Shown here: in pieces, positions 16,328 to 24,470 of the stretch | How the letters are laid out: each line of letters begins with the position of its first letter | How positions within the stretch are numbered: position 1 is the stretch's first letter | Source of the DNA: Polaromonas eurypsychrophila | GTDB lineage: Bacteria; Pseudomonadota; Gammaproteobacteria; Burkholderiales; Burkholderiaceae_C | NCBI RefSeq assembly: GCF_014641715.1 | Contig: NZ_BMIG01000018.1 | Location: 1 to 64,000 of the forward strand | Direction: 5' to 3' | DNA: 64,000 bases | Translations under genes and position numbers: made by a program | The notes under the pieces: generated by a model | Databases searched by the model: none | The model's input: the letters and a program-made list of their open reading frames with translations, nothing else | Told to the model about the DNA's origin: nothing

Positions 16328-17560
16328 ATGAGCAGCATTTTCGAAGGTTTTCTTTCCACGCCTGAAATCCTGGAGGCGTTCAGCGAGCGCAATTTCCTGG
16401 AGGCCATGCTGGACTTCGAGGCTTCGCTGGCACGGGCGCAGGCCAGCGTTGGCCTGATTCCCGAGGCGGCGGCGCGATCCATCATCGGCACCTGCAAGGT
16501 GGACCTGTTTGACGTGGCCAAGATCGTGCGCGAAAGCGGGCAGGCCGGCAGCATCGCGATTCCTCTGGTCAAAAGCCTGAAAGAAACCGTGGGTCTTTTC
16601 AACAAGGAGGCCAGCGAGTTTGTGCATTTTGGCTCGACCTCGCAGGACGTGATTGACACCGCACTGGCGCTGGTCACACGCGAGGCGCTGGGCATGATTG
16701 ATGTCGATGTCAGCCGGGCGATTGCCGCGCTGCTGGCGTTGGCCAGCCGGCATGCTGACCAGCCGGTGCTGGCGCGCACACTGATGCAACCCGCCTCGGT
16801 GACCAGCTTTGGACTGAAATGTGCCGGTTGGGCCGCGCCGCTGGTGCGCGGCCGCCAGCGATTGCAGGCCCGTGCCCGCGACGCCCTGAACGTGCAGTTT
16901 GGCGGCGCGGTTGGCACGCTGGCGCACATGCAGGGCAAGGGTCCGCAAGTGCTCGCGCTGATGGCGGCCGACCTCAAGCTCAAGGCGCCTGCCTTTGCCT
17001 GGCACACCCAGCGCGACGAATGGGTGGCGCTGGGGTGTGAGTTGGGCCTGATGGTGGGCAGCCTCGGAAAAATCGCCAAAGACATTTCGCTCATGAGCCA
17101 GTTTGAAGTTGGCGAAATCCGTGAGCCCACAGAACCGGGTCGTGGCAGCTCGACAGCCATGCTGCATAAACACAACCCCTTGGCCAGCCTGGTGGCGCTG
17201 GCTGCGAGCGCACGTGCGCCGCAACGCGTGGCGGCCTTGCTGGCAGCCATGCCGCAGGAGAACGAACGCGCGCTTGGCAACTGGCAGGCCGAGGTGGCCG
17301 AGTGGCCGGGGCTGCTGATGTCTGCGCATGGCTCGGCTCGTGCCATGGGGCAGGCACTGTCTGGGCTGCAGGTGGATGCACAGCGCATGCTGGCCAATCT
17401 GGAAGCCGTGCGCGCCGGGCTTGCCAGCGAGGCTGCCGTGGAATGGTTTAACCCGGCTCTGGCCCTTGATGCGGGCAGGATGACACGCGCGCAAGTGATT
17501 ACGCTGACTGCCATGATCCGGGCTATCGATGCGCCCGCGCCGGAGTCGGTGCCTGCCTGA
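16328..17560 (+). CDS. pcaB: 3-Carboxy-cis,cis-muconate cycloisomerase-like protein
   Basis: The 410-residue protein is in the fumarase/adenylosuccinate-lyase superfamily. It has HFGSTSQDVIDTA (residues 100-112) and the superfamily signature GSSTAMLHKHNP (273-284), in which Ala-Met and His replace the more usual Met-Pro and Arg. PcaB lactonises 3-carboxy-cis,cis-muconate in the protocatechuate 3,4-cleavage branch, which fits a pathway making protocatechuate. The ring-cleaving dioxygenase is not in this window. A 121-base gap separates it from the previous gene, so it may have its own promoter. Confidence 0.8.
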   Translation: MSSIFEGFLSTPEILEAFSERNFLEAMLDFEASLARAQASVGLIPEAAARSIIGTCKVDLFDVAKIVRESGQAGSIAIPLVKSLKETVGLFNKEASEFVHFGSTSQDVIDTALALVTREALGMIDVDVSRAIAALLALASRHADQPVLARTLMQPASVTSFGLKCAGWAAPLVRGRQRLQARARDALNVQFGGAVGTLAHMQGKGPQVLALMAADLKLKAPAFAWHTQRDEWVALGCELGLMVGSLGKIAKDISLMSQFEVGEIREPTEPGRGSSTAMLHKHNPLASLVALAASARAPQRVAALLAAMPQENERALGNWQAEVAEWPGLLMSAHGSARAMGQALSGLQVDAQRMLANLEAVRAGLASEAAVEWFNPALALDAGRMTRAQVITLTAMIRAIDAPAPESVPA

Positions 17561-17605
17561 CCTTGCCGCACGCTGCGCGGCGCTGATAGACAACTTCCAA
17601 ACCAC

Positions 17606-18688
17606 ATGACTGCTCCAAACGCTTCCTGCTTGCCACTTGTGGTGGCCGGTGCCGGCGTCATAGGCCGCCGCCATATTGATTTGATCCAGGCCAGCGGGCG
17701 CGCGCGGCTGTGCGCCGTTGTGGACCCGTTGCCGGCAACGGCAGCTCTTGCGCAAAAACTGGGCGTGCCCCTGTTTGCCAGTCTGGAGGACATGTTTGCG
17801 CAGCAGGCTTCGCTGCAAGCTGCCGGCGTGGTTCTGGCCACGCCCAACCACCTGCATGTGCCTGGCGCCCTGCAGTGCGCTCGTCATGGCGTTGCGGCGC
17901 TGATCGAAAAACCTGTCGCCCATTCGCTGAAGGCAGGGCGTGAACTGGCCGACGCTCTCAAGGGCAGCTCCGTTCCCATGCTGGTGGGCCACCACAGGCG
18001 GTACAGCAGCACGCTGCAACTGGCGCGGCAGGCCATCTCCTCCGGCCAGCTTGGTCGGGTGGTAACCGTCATGGGCAGCGCGCAGTTCTACAAGCCCGAC
18101 AGTTATTTTGAACAGGGTCCATGGCGCACAAAGGCTGGCGGCGGCCCGATTCTGATCAACCTGATCCACGAGATGGACAACCTGCGTTATCTCTGCGGTG
18201 AAATTGATTCCGTGCATGCGGTCGCCTCCAGCGCAGTGCGCGGCTACGACGTGGAAGACACCGCGGTGATGACGCTGAAGTTCGCGAGCGGCGCGCTGGG
18301 CACCTTCACCCTGTCGGACACCGTGGCCTCACCCCGCAGCTGGGAGCAGACCTCGGGAGAAAACGCCGACTACCCGAATTACCCGTCGGAAGACTGCTAC
18401 TTTGTGGCCGGCACCCGCGGCTCGCTGGCGGTGCCGACGCTGCGCACCTGGTCGTATGCCGCGGGCGGGCGGGAGCCGGGCTGGTGGACGCCTTTTGCCG
18501 TGGGAAAACTGCAGATGGAAGCGACTGACCCGCTGGCCGCGCAGCTTGCGCATTTCTGCGATTTGATCGAAGGCAAGGCTGCGCCGATAATCTCTGTCAC
18601 CGACGCCCTGCAAAGCCTGCTGACCGTTGAAGCCGTGCGCCGCTCCATCGCCACCGGCCAGACTGTTGCCCTGCATGATTTGATCTGA
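17606..18688 (+). CDS. Gfo/Idh/MocA-family oxidoreductase
   Basis: The 360-residue NAD(P)-dependent dehydrogenase has an N-terminal Rossmann fold (VAGAGVIGRRHIDLI, near residue 12). The conserved EKPVAHSL gives the catalytic-region lysine, and the C-terminal part is alpha/beta with ILINLIHEMDNLRYL. Members oxidise inositol, sugars and related polyols. Some Gfo/Idh proteins in other bacteria oxidise shikimate or quinate, so a second dehydrogenase role in this cluster is possible. It lies 45 bases after pcaB and 39 bases before aroQ, probably in the same transcript. Confidence 0.8.
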   Translation: MTAPNASCLPLVVAGAGVIGRRHIDLIQASGRARLCAVVDPLPATAALAQKLGVPLFASLEDMFAQQASLQAAGVVLATPNHLHVPGALQCARHGVAALIEKPVAHSLKAGRELADALKGSSVPMLVGHHRRYSSTLQLARQAISSGQLGRVVTVMGSAQFYKPDSYFEQGPWRTKAGGGPILINLIHEMDNLRYLCGEIDSVHAVASSAVRGYDVEDTAVMTLKFASGALGTFTLSDTVASPRSWEQTSGENADYPNYPSEDCYFVAGTRGSLAVPTLRTWSYAAGGREPGWWTPFAVGKLQMEATDPLAAQLAHFCDLIEGKAAPIISVTDALQSLLTVEAVRRSIATGQTVALHDLI

Positions 18689-18727
18689 AATCCCGGACAA
18701 TCCGCGAAATAACCGAAAGCCTTTCGA

Positions 18728-19174
18728 ATGAAAACAGTTCTCGTCCTCAACGGTCCCAACCTCAATCTGCTCGGCACGCGCGAGCCTGCCGTTTATGGCG
18801 CGCAGACGCTGGCCGATGTGGAGGCCCTGTGTACCAAGGCCTGCGCGGCGCATGGCTTCAAGCTCGACTTCCGCCAGAGTAACCAGGAGGGTGTGCTGGT
18901 CGATGCGATCCAGGAGGCCGGTCGTGAGCAGACGGCCGGCACGCTGGCCGGCGTGGTGTTCAACGCCGGCGCCTACACCCACACCAGCGTGGCGCTGCAC
19001 GACGCGATCAAGGGATCGGGCGTGACAGCGATTGAACTGCACATCAGCAATGTGCATGCGCGTGAATCCTTTCGCCACCACTCGTTTCTGTCGCCGGTCG
19101 TCAAAGGCGTGATAGCCGGTTTCGGCGTGCCCGGTTATGCGCTGGCGATTGCCGCGCTGGCCGGCATGGCCTGA
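18728..19174 (+). CDS. aroQ: Type II 3-dehydroquinate dehydratase
   Basis: The 148-residue enzyme interconverts 3-dehydroquinate and 3-dehydroshikimate. It shows the type II hallmarks: LNGPNLNLLGTREP with Arg18 and Tyr23, FNAGAYTHTSVALHDA, and ELHISNVHARESFRHHS holding the catalytic His. The length is typical. Type II enzymes serve both biosynthesis and quinate catabolism; the position at the end of this cluster favours the catabolic use, although it could serve both. The stop is 17 bases before arfB. Confidence 0.95.
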   Translation: MKTVLVLNGPNLNLLGTREPAVYGAQTLADVEALCTKACAAHGFKLDFRQSNQEGVLVDAIQEAGREQTAGTLAGVVFNAGAYTHTSVALHDAIKGSGVTAIELHISNVHARESFRHHSFLSPVVKGVIAGFGVPGYALAIAALAGMA

Positions 19175-19191
19175 TCGGTCCCGGCCCCGCC

Positions 19192-19602
19192 ATGTCCACC
19201 GTGCCGAAATTCCCGGTGGACGAGCGCGAAGTCGAGTTCAGTGCCATCCGCGCCCAGGGTGCAGGCGGGCAGAACGTCAACAAGGTCTCCAGCGCCATTC
19301 ACCTGCGCTTTGACATCATGGCCTCGTCGCTGCCCGAGCACATTCGGGAACAGTTGCTTTGCCTGAGCGACAGCCGCATCACGCAGGAAGGTGTGTTTGT
19401 GCTCAAGGCGCAGCAGCACCGCACGCAGGAGATGAACCGTGCAGACGCGCTGGCGCGGCTGCAGGAAGTGGTCGATGCTGTGTCGGTGCCGCAGAAGGCG
19501 CGGCGTGCGACCAAGCCGACGTACGGATCGAAGCAACGGCGCCTGGCCGGCAAGAGCCAGCGGTCGGAGATCAAGAGTTCACGCGGCAAGGTCAATGAAT
19601 GA
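19192..19602 (+). CDS. arfB: Alternative ribosome-rescue factor / peptidyl-tRNA hydrolase ArfB
   Basis: The 136-residue protein has the release-factor catalytic domain with the GGQ motif at residues 25-27 (QGAGGQNVNKVSSA). It ends in a basic, flexible tail rich in Lys, Arg and Ser (residues about 105-136), as in ArfB/YaeJ, which inserts the tail into the empty mRNA channel of stalled ribosomes and hydrolyses the stuck peptidyl-tRNA. It follows aroQ closely but has no functional link with it. A dispersed repeat follows the stop codon. Confidence 0.93.
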   Translation: MSTVPKFPVDEREVEFSAIRAQGAGGQNVNKVSSAIHLRFDIMASSLPEHIREQLLCLSDSRITQEGVFVLKAQQHRTQEMNRADALARLQEVVDAVSVPQKARRATKPTYGSKQRRLAGKSQRSEIKSSRGKVNE

Positions 19603-19633
19603 GGGCGTTTCACCAAAAATTATGATTATTTCA

Positions 19634-19681
19634 GCCTCCAGCCCATACCGGATGGGCGTGAGCAGCTATTAAAATAATAGC
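19634..19681. repeat. CTCCAGCCCAT / AGCTAT-type dispersed repeat, copy 2
   Basis: It has a lead-in GCCTCCAGCCCATACCGGAT, then GTGAGCAGCTATTAAAATAA and TAGC. The end forms a GCTAT/ATAGC-like stem. It sits in the gap between arfB and the hydrolase gene and may hold that gene's leader. Confidence 0.75.
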
Positions 19682-19687
19682 AAATTT

Positions 19688-20359
19688 ATGAGCCGGAGCT
19701 TTGCAATGCTTGACCTTCCCCTGTCTTTTCTTCACCGGCCCGCTGCTCCCTCCGCCCAACCGTGGCTGCTGGTGTTGATGCACGGTGTCGGCAGCAACGA
19801 GCAGGACCTGTTCGGTCTGGCGCCTTATGTGCCCAAAAACTTTCACGTGATCAGCCTGCGCGCACCGTATGCCATGGGGCCATCGGCCTGGGGCTGGTTC
19901 GCCTTTACCGTTGATGCGCAGGGCGAACGCACGATCAACGAAGCGCAGGAAGCCGCCAGCCGGCAGCTTGTTGCGCAAACCCTGGCCGCGGCGGCGCAGC
20001 AACTCGGTATTCCACCGGCGCGTGTGGTGGTCGGCGGCTTCAGCCAGGGCGGCATCATGGCTCTCTCGCTGCTGCTGTCGCAACCCGCGTTGCTGCAAGC
20101 GGCGATGGTGCTGCACAGCCGCCTGCTGACCCAGGTGGTGCCACTGGTTGCAGCGCACGAAGCGCTGAAAGGAAAACAACTCTGGCTAAGCCACGGCACG
20201 CACGACGAGGTGATTCCGCTGGCCAGCGCGCATGCGATTCGGGAGTTGGTGGAGACGCTGCCGATTGAGTTGAGTTACTCGGAGTACCCGAGTGCGCATG
20301 AGTTGATTCAGCAGGAGTTGGTTGATGCGATGGGGTGGCTACAAGAGTTGACTGAATAG
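19688..20359 (+). CDS. Phospholipase/carboxylesterase-type alpha/beta hydrolase
   Basis: The 223-residue serine hydrolase has the nucleophile elbow GFSQGG (Ser at about residue 119), the acid in HGTHDEVIP and the histidine in YPSAHE, giving a full triad. The family (Abhydrolase_2) includes carboxylesterases and lysophospholipases; the substrate is unknown. No signal peptide. The start is uncertain: the ATG at 19688 has no good ribosome binding site, while an in-frame ATG at 19706 (MLDLPL) has CGGAG nearby and gives 217 residues. A dispersed repeat begins 4 bases past the stop. Confidence 0.85.
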   Translation: MSRSFAMLDLPLSFLHRPAAPSAQPWLLVLMHGVGSNEQDLFGLAPYVPKNFHVISLRAPYAMGPSAWGWFAFTVDAQGERTINEAQEAASRQLVAQTLAAAAQQLGIPPARVVVGGFSQGGIMALSLLLSQPALLQAAMVLHSRLLTQVVPLVAAHEALKGKQLWLSHGTHDEVIPLASAHAIRELVETLPIELSYSEYPSAHELIQQELVDAMGWLQELTE

Positions 20360-20362
20360 GCT

Positions 20363-20447
20363 GTCATCCCGGACTTGATCCGGATCTATGTCGAGGGAAC
20401 CCCTATTGGTCCGCGTGGCATGGATTGCGGGTCAAGCCCGCAATGAC
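20363..20447. repeat. GTCAT...ATGAC dispersed palindromic repeat, copy 3
   Basis: The left arm GTCATCCCGGACTTGATCCG and a right arm ending CAAGCCCGCAATGAC are imperfect complements. It lies directly behind the hydrolase stop codon, as other copies lie behind gene ends. Confidence 0.8.
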
Positions 20448-20521
20448 AAGGAAAGCTGATCTTGCCCCCGAAAAACGTACTCCATAGCTGATGGTCCAAT
20501 TCAGCAATTGGAGAATGAGAA

Positions 20522-20740
20522 ATGAGCAAGAGAAAAGACGGACAGGCCCGGGGCAAGTGCACCCTGGAATTCAAGCTGGAGGCGATGCGCCTGGTCGAGG
20601 GTGTGCAAGCCGTGCCTGTGACGGCCAGGATCCTGGGTGTGCCGGTGCAGACGCTGGGCAACTGGGTGAGGCTCAGCGACTCCTTGAGTGCTGCATTTGG
20701 CCTGACCCGTGCTGGGGCTGGCGTCATGCCTTTGCGTTGA
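20522..20740 (+). pseudogene. Truncated IS3-family transposase OrfA
   Basis: The first 50 or so residues (MSKRKDGQ, then TLEFKLEAMRLVEGVQ, VPVTARILGV and TLGNWVR) are the helix-turn-helix N-terminus of an IS3-group OrfA. After GNWVR, near 20673, the similarity stops and unrelated sequence runs to a chance stop. The leucine zipper, OrfB and its DDE domain are all absent. It is a dead insertion-sequence remnant between the arfB region and the catabolic island. GGAGAATGAGAA precedes its start, as in intact copies of this kind. Confidence 0.75.
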
Positions 20741-20809
20741 ACTGTCGATCGTGATTCCAGCCTTGAATGTAACAAACCACTTCCGGCGCCAAGGAAAAAT
20801 GACTGTCGT

Positions 20810-21871
20810 TCAGACCGCCATCAAGCGGGCCACAAAAGCTGCACCGGTTTCACGCGTGCCCAGTTGACCGCCGACATCACGGGTGGCTTCATGAGCGGCA
20901 ATCGCTTCAGCTGTGGCCGCTTCAATGGCCGCACTGGCTTCAATGAAAGCTGGCTTACCGGCACGCAGACCGTGCCAGCGCAGCAACTGTCCGGCCGACA
21001 AGATCAGCGAGAACGGATTGGCAATATTTTGACCCGCGATATCAGGAGCAGAACCGTGCGCGGCCTGTCCCATGGCGTGATTGACACCGGCATTGAGCGA
21101 GGCGCCCAAGCCGAGGCTGCCGGAGAGTTCTGCAGTCAAGTCGGACAAGATGTCGCCAAACATATTGGTCGTGACGATGACGTCAAAACGCTGCGGCGCA
21201 CGCACCACGTGGGCCATCATGGCGTCGACGATGAAGTCATCCACAGCCACTTCCGGAAACTCCTTGCCGACGCGCAAGCACTCTTCGATGAACATGCCGT
21301 CACCAATCTTCAGCACATTGGCCTTGTGCACGATGGTGAGCTTTTTACGCCGGGTCATGGCTAGCTCGAATGCTGTGCGGGCGATGCGCTCACAGCAAAC
21401 GCGGGTGATTCGTCGCAGCGACACCACCACGTCTGGCGTGATCAGCATCTCGCTACCGCCGGACTCGATGTTGCGGTCGGCGTAAAAACCTTCTGTGTTT
21501 TCACGCACAACGACAAGGTCAAACTCGCCCAGCCGCGCAGGCATGCCTTTGAAGGTCCGTGCCGGCCGGATGTTGGCATACAGATCCAGCGTCTTGCGGA
21601 AAAATTTCGACGGATTGATCTCACCCTTGGCTTCGTCCTTGAAGTCGTAGGTGGCCATGGGGCCGAGCATCAGGCCATCAGCTGCGCGCACCTTCTCCAG
21701 CAGGGCCGGGGTGACGGTAGCGCCATGAAGCTTCAAACTGTCGTGGCCTGCAATGTCGTGTTTCAACTCAAGCTGGAGATGATACTTTTGGGATACGGCT
21801 TCAAGAACATTAACCGTGACGGCCATGGTTTCAGGGCCAATACCGTCGCCGGGCAGAACAACAATCTTCAT
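20810..21871 (-). CDS. Isocitrate/isopropylmalate dehydrogenase-family protein (tartrate-dehydrogenase-like)
   Basis: The 353-residue enzyme is a beta-decarboxylating dehydrogenase. Visible hallmarks are the N-terminal VVLPGDGIGPET, NIRPAR, VVRENTEGFY, HKANVLKIGDG and the metal-binding TTNMFGDILSDL. The family oxidises (R)-malate, tartrate, isopropylmalate or similar hydroxy acids. NIESGG and IARTAFELAM give it a tartrate/malate-like rather than a LeuB-like look. It is the last gene of the leftward six-gene operon. Biosynthetic LeuB is unlikely because of the catabolic neighbours, but the substrate is not certain. Confidence 0.85.
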   Translation of the reverse strand: MKIVVLPGDGIGPETMAVTVNVLEAVSQKYHLQLELKHDIAGHDSLKLHGATVTPALLEKVRAADGLMLGPMATYDFKDEAKGEINPSKFFRKTLDLYANIRPARTFKGMPARLGEFDLVVVRENTEGFYADRNIESGGSEMLITPDVVVSLRRITRVCCERIARTAFELAMTRRKKLTIVHKANVLKIGDGMFIEECLRVGKEFPEVAVDDFIVDAMMAHVVRAPQRFDVIVTTNMFGDILSDLTAELSGSLGLGASLNAGVNHAMGQAAHGSAPDIAGQNIANPFSLILSAGQLLRWHGLRAGKPAFIEASAAIEAATAEAIAAHEATRDVGGQLGTRETGAAFVARLMAV

Positions 21872-21932
21872 GGGGGCAATTCAAAAATGGATGTCATAGG
21901 AATATGAGATGACTAGCATATTTAGCCAATCT

Positions 21933-22919
21933 TCAATTGGGTTTGAGGCCGGCAGTCTTCGCAACCTCACGCCAAAGCACGGTCTCAGCAACCAGGGCTT
22001 TACGGAAATCGGCGGGTGAGCCGCTGACGGCATCTGCCCCTTCGTGGCTGAGACGGCTGCGCATCGGATCGCGTGCTGCCGCTTCGTTGATTGCAACGTT
22101 GAGTTTGTCGATGATGGACTGCGGCGTTTTGGCTGGTGCGAGCACACCCCACCAAGTTGAAATTTCAAAACCCTTGATGCCGGCTTCGGCCATGGTCGGC
22201 GCGCTCGGAAAGAGCGGTGAACGCTTGGCGCCCGTCACGGCCAACAACTCGACGCGGTTGTCGAGCACGTAAGGCAGGATGGTTGGCACTGTGGCAAAAA
22301 ACAACTGGATGCGGCCCGCTAGCAAGTCAACGGTAGCCGGGCCACTGCCTTTGTAGGGCACGTGCGTCATAGCCAGTTGCGTTTTTTGCCGAAACAACTC
22401 CCCCGACAGATGGTTGATGCTGCCGTTACCGGACGAGCAATAGTTGGTGCCGTCTGGCCGGGCTGCCATGGCTGTTCGCAGCTGCGCGATGGTTTTGACG
22501 CCCATCTCTTTGCTGGCAACCACCAGCAGCGGGCCGCGACCAATCATGGCAATGGGCGAAAAATCTTTCTCGATGTTGTAACTCGGTGTGGCTTCGGCCG
22601 CAGCATTGGTGACGAAGGTCGAGGTCGCAAACAGCAAGGTGTAGCCGTCGGCTGGCGCCTTGGCCACGGCGTTTGCGCCAATGCTGCCGCCGGCACCGCC
22701 TTTGTTTTCGATGATCACCACTTGGCCGAGCTTTTCCCCGAGCGCCTTGCCCACATCTCGGGCAATGCTGTCGGTGCCGCCACCGGGGGCGAACGGCACG
22801 ATCAAGGTAATCGGTTTGAGCGGGTAATTTTGAGACGGTGTTTGAGCCTGCACGGGCAAAGCTGACAAGGCCGTTAGCGCCGTGAAGGTTGTTGCCGCAA
22901 AGCTGAGGTAGCGGTGCAT
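21933..22919 (-). CDS. Bug/TctC-type periplasmic solute receptor
   Basis: The 328-residue receptor has a signal peptide ending near LPVQAQ (residue 26). It then has the family start YPLKPITLIVPFAPGGGTD, which carries the ligand loop, and the AKAPADGYTLL and HVPYKGSGPA blocks. I placed the start at the ATG at 22919 (MHRYLSF); the longer frame gives no signal peptide. Bug proteins bind carboxylates and usually work with TctA/TctB, which are absent here. It starts one base after the stop of the previous gene in the operon. Confidence 0.88.
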   Translation of the reverse strand: MHRYLSFAATTFTALTALSALPVQAQTPSQNYPLKPITLIVPFAPGGGTDSIARDVGKALGEKLGQVVIIENKGGAGGSIGANAVAKAPADGYTLLFATSTFVTNAAAEATPSYNIEKDFSPIAMIGRGPLLVVASKEMGVKTIAQLRTAMAARPDGTNYCSSGNGSINHLSGELFRQKTQLAMTHVPYKGSGPATVDLLAGRIQLFFATVPTILPYVLDNRVELLAVTGAKRSPLFPSAPTMAEAGIKGFEISTWWGVLAPAKTPQSIIDKLNVAINEAAARDPMRSRLSHEGADAVSGSPADFRKALVAETVLWREVAKTAGLKPN

Positions 22920-22920
22920 C

Positions 22921-23658
22921 TCAATGACCCGTAGCGGGTGACACGGCAGCACCCTCGATACGGTGGCGAGCCAGAGACTCGGCCACAAAGCCACTGGCTT
23001 TCATCTCTTCAACGAAGGCTGCGACGTACGCTTGAGCGGCTACGCCGCGCGCCTTGGGCACGCCCATCGCTTGCTCGATGACCATGAAGCGCCCCGGCAA
23101 CAAGCGCAAGCCCGGCAGGCGTTTGATGTCCGACTCCAGCTGCTGCTTGACGCCTGCGGCAACGTCATCGCCATTCGCCAAAAAGGTGTCCACAACGGAC
23201 GGCGATGTCATGGCACGGACGATCTGCGCAGCTTTCAAGGCTAGCGTCAGGTACAGGTCATAGGCACTGCCTTTGCCGACGGTGACGCGGTGCGCGGCAG
23301 TGTCGACTTCTTCGTTGCGCTGCAAGGGCGAGGCCTCGCGCACCAGGTAACTGCCTTCTATCAAGACATACGCGGCGGTGAACAAAATGCCCTGCCCGCG
23401 CACGGGGTCGATGGCGAAAAACCCGATATCGGCCTGATCGGCGGTGACGATCTCGACTGACTTCCCGGCTGAATCGGAAACCACCAATTCAGACTCGACA
23501 CCGAGCCGGCGCGCCAACTCCCGCGCCAAGTCAATGGACACGCCCACAGGCAAGCCGGCAGCGTCACGATTGGCGAGAATGGGGTTGCCCAAATTGATGG
23601 ACGCACGCAAGCGTCCGGTGGGTGTCAAAGCGCTCTTCACGGCTGCACTGAATGTCAT
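22921..23658 (-). CDS. Solute-binding protein family 3-like protein without signal peptide
   Basis: The 245-residue protein has the bilobed family 3 receptor pattern: GRLRASINLGNPILA at the start, VGVSIDLARELARRLGV, and QADIGFFAIDPVRG. Unlike a normal periplasmic receptor it begins directly with the mature fold, and no signal peptide is visible. The start overlaps the metallo-hydrolase stop by four bases, so there is no room for a longer N-terminus unless it reads through that gene. Either it works in the cytoplasm, possibly as an enzyme on this fold, or it has lost export. No ABC permease is nearby. Confidence 0.7.
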   Translation of the reverse strand: MTFSAAVKSALTPTGRLRASINLGNPILANRDAAGLPVGVSIDLARELARRLGVESELVVSDSAGKSVEIVTADQADIGFFAIDPVRGQGILFTAAYVLIEGSYLVREASPLQRNEEVDTAAHRVTVGKGSAYDLYLTLALKAAQIVRAMTSPSVVDTFLANGDDVAAGVKQQLESDIKRLPGLRLLPGRFMVIEQAMGVPKARGVAAQAYVAAFVEEMKASGFVAESLARHRIEGAAVSPATGH

Positions 23659-24440
23659 AAGTCGTCGTTTCTGTAGTTGGCGCCAAAACCTGCGTCACAG
23701 CACAGGTTTATTGTCGTCATAGTATGGATGGATTCGGAAAACCAAGCAGCGATAGCCGCCTTGCGCTCACCAATGTAATCGGGTTGTCCGTCGGCACTTA
23801 GCCGCATGCTCAGGTCATGGCCGGGTATAAGCACAGTGCCGGGCACGGCGCGCCAGTGCGCCCAGATCATCGCCAGGGTGTCGCGACTTTGCTGAGCGTC
23901 TGAGGTGGCGTCAACTTCGCCGGACAACAACTCAGCCCGGTTCTTCGCCGAGTCGCCTGTGAAGATAACTGGAGGGGTATTGGCGGTCAGCACAAAAATC
24001 AGATGTCCCGGTGTGTGGCCCGGCGCCGCCACGGCTTTGAGACCTGGCAACGGTTCATCGTCCGGCAACATGCGACGCACGCGCTCACGCGTCAGCAGTT
24101 CACGCACATACAACTCAGGCAAGGGGTTGAAACCCGGAGGCTGACTCGCGGCCCAGGTGAGTTCCTCGTCACCAATCCAGACGGTGGCGTTCGGGAACAA
24201 AGTGAAGTTGACGGCGTGGTCGTAATGCGCGTGGGTGAGGATCACGTCGGTCACGTCTTCAGGCTTGACGCCTTGGGCTTGCAGTTGCTGCGACAGCTCG
24301 CGGCGAACGCCAAAAGCGCCGACATCCAGCAGCGCCACACGCCCTTGCCCACGGAGAAGCGACACGGTGCTCCAACCGAGACCACCATGACAGACGGCAC
24401 GCCCCGGAAAACCTTGAATCAGCAAATCGAGTTGGTACAT
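23655..24440 (-). CDS. Metallo-beta-lactamase-fold hydrolase
   Basis: The 261-residue protein has the binuclear zinc motif THAHYDH (His70, His72, Asp74, His75), a later PGHTPGHLIF histidine and GDSA as the bridging acid. There is no signal peptide. In a catabolic operon this fold often acts as a lactonase or thioesterase; here the substrate is unknown. It lies between the second Bug gene and the signal-less receptor gene and overlaps the latter by four bases. Confidence 0.85.
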   Translation of the reverse strand: MYQLDLLIQGFPGRAVCHGGLGWSTVSLLRGQGRVALLDVGAFGVRRELSQQLQAQGVKPEDVTDVILTHAHYDHAVNFTLFPNATVWIGDEELTWAASQPPGFNPLPELYVRELLTRERVRRMLPDDEPLPGLKAVAAPGHTPGHLIFVLTANTPPVIFTGDSAKNRAELLSGEVDATSDAQQSRDTLAMIWAHWRAVPGTVLIPGHDLSMRLSADGQPDYIGERKAAIAAWFSESIHTMTTINLCCDAGFGANYRNDDL

Positions 24441-24470
24441 GAACAGATGTGCATGGGTTGGCAGCAGAAC

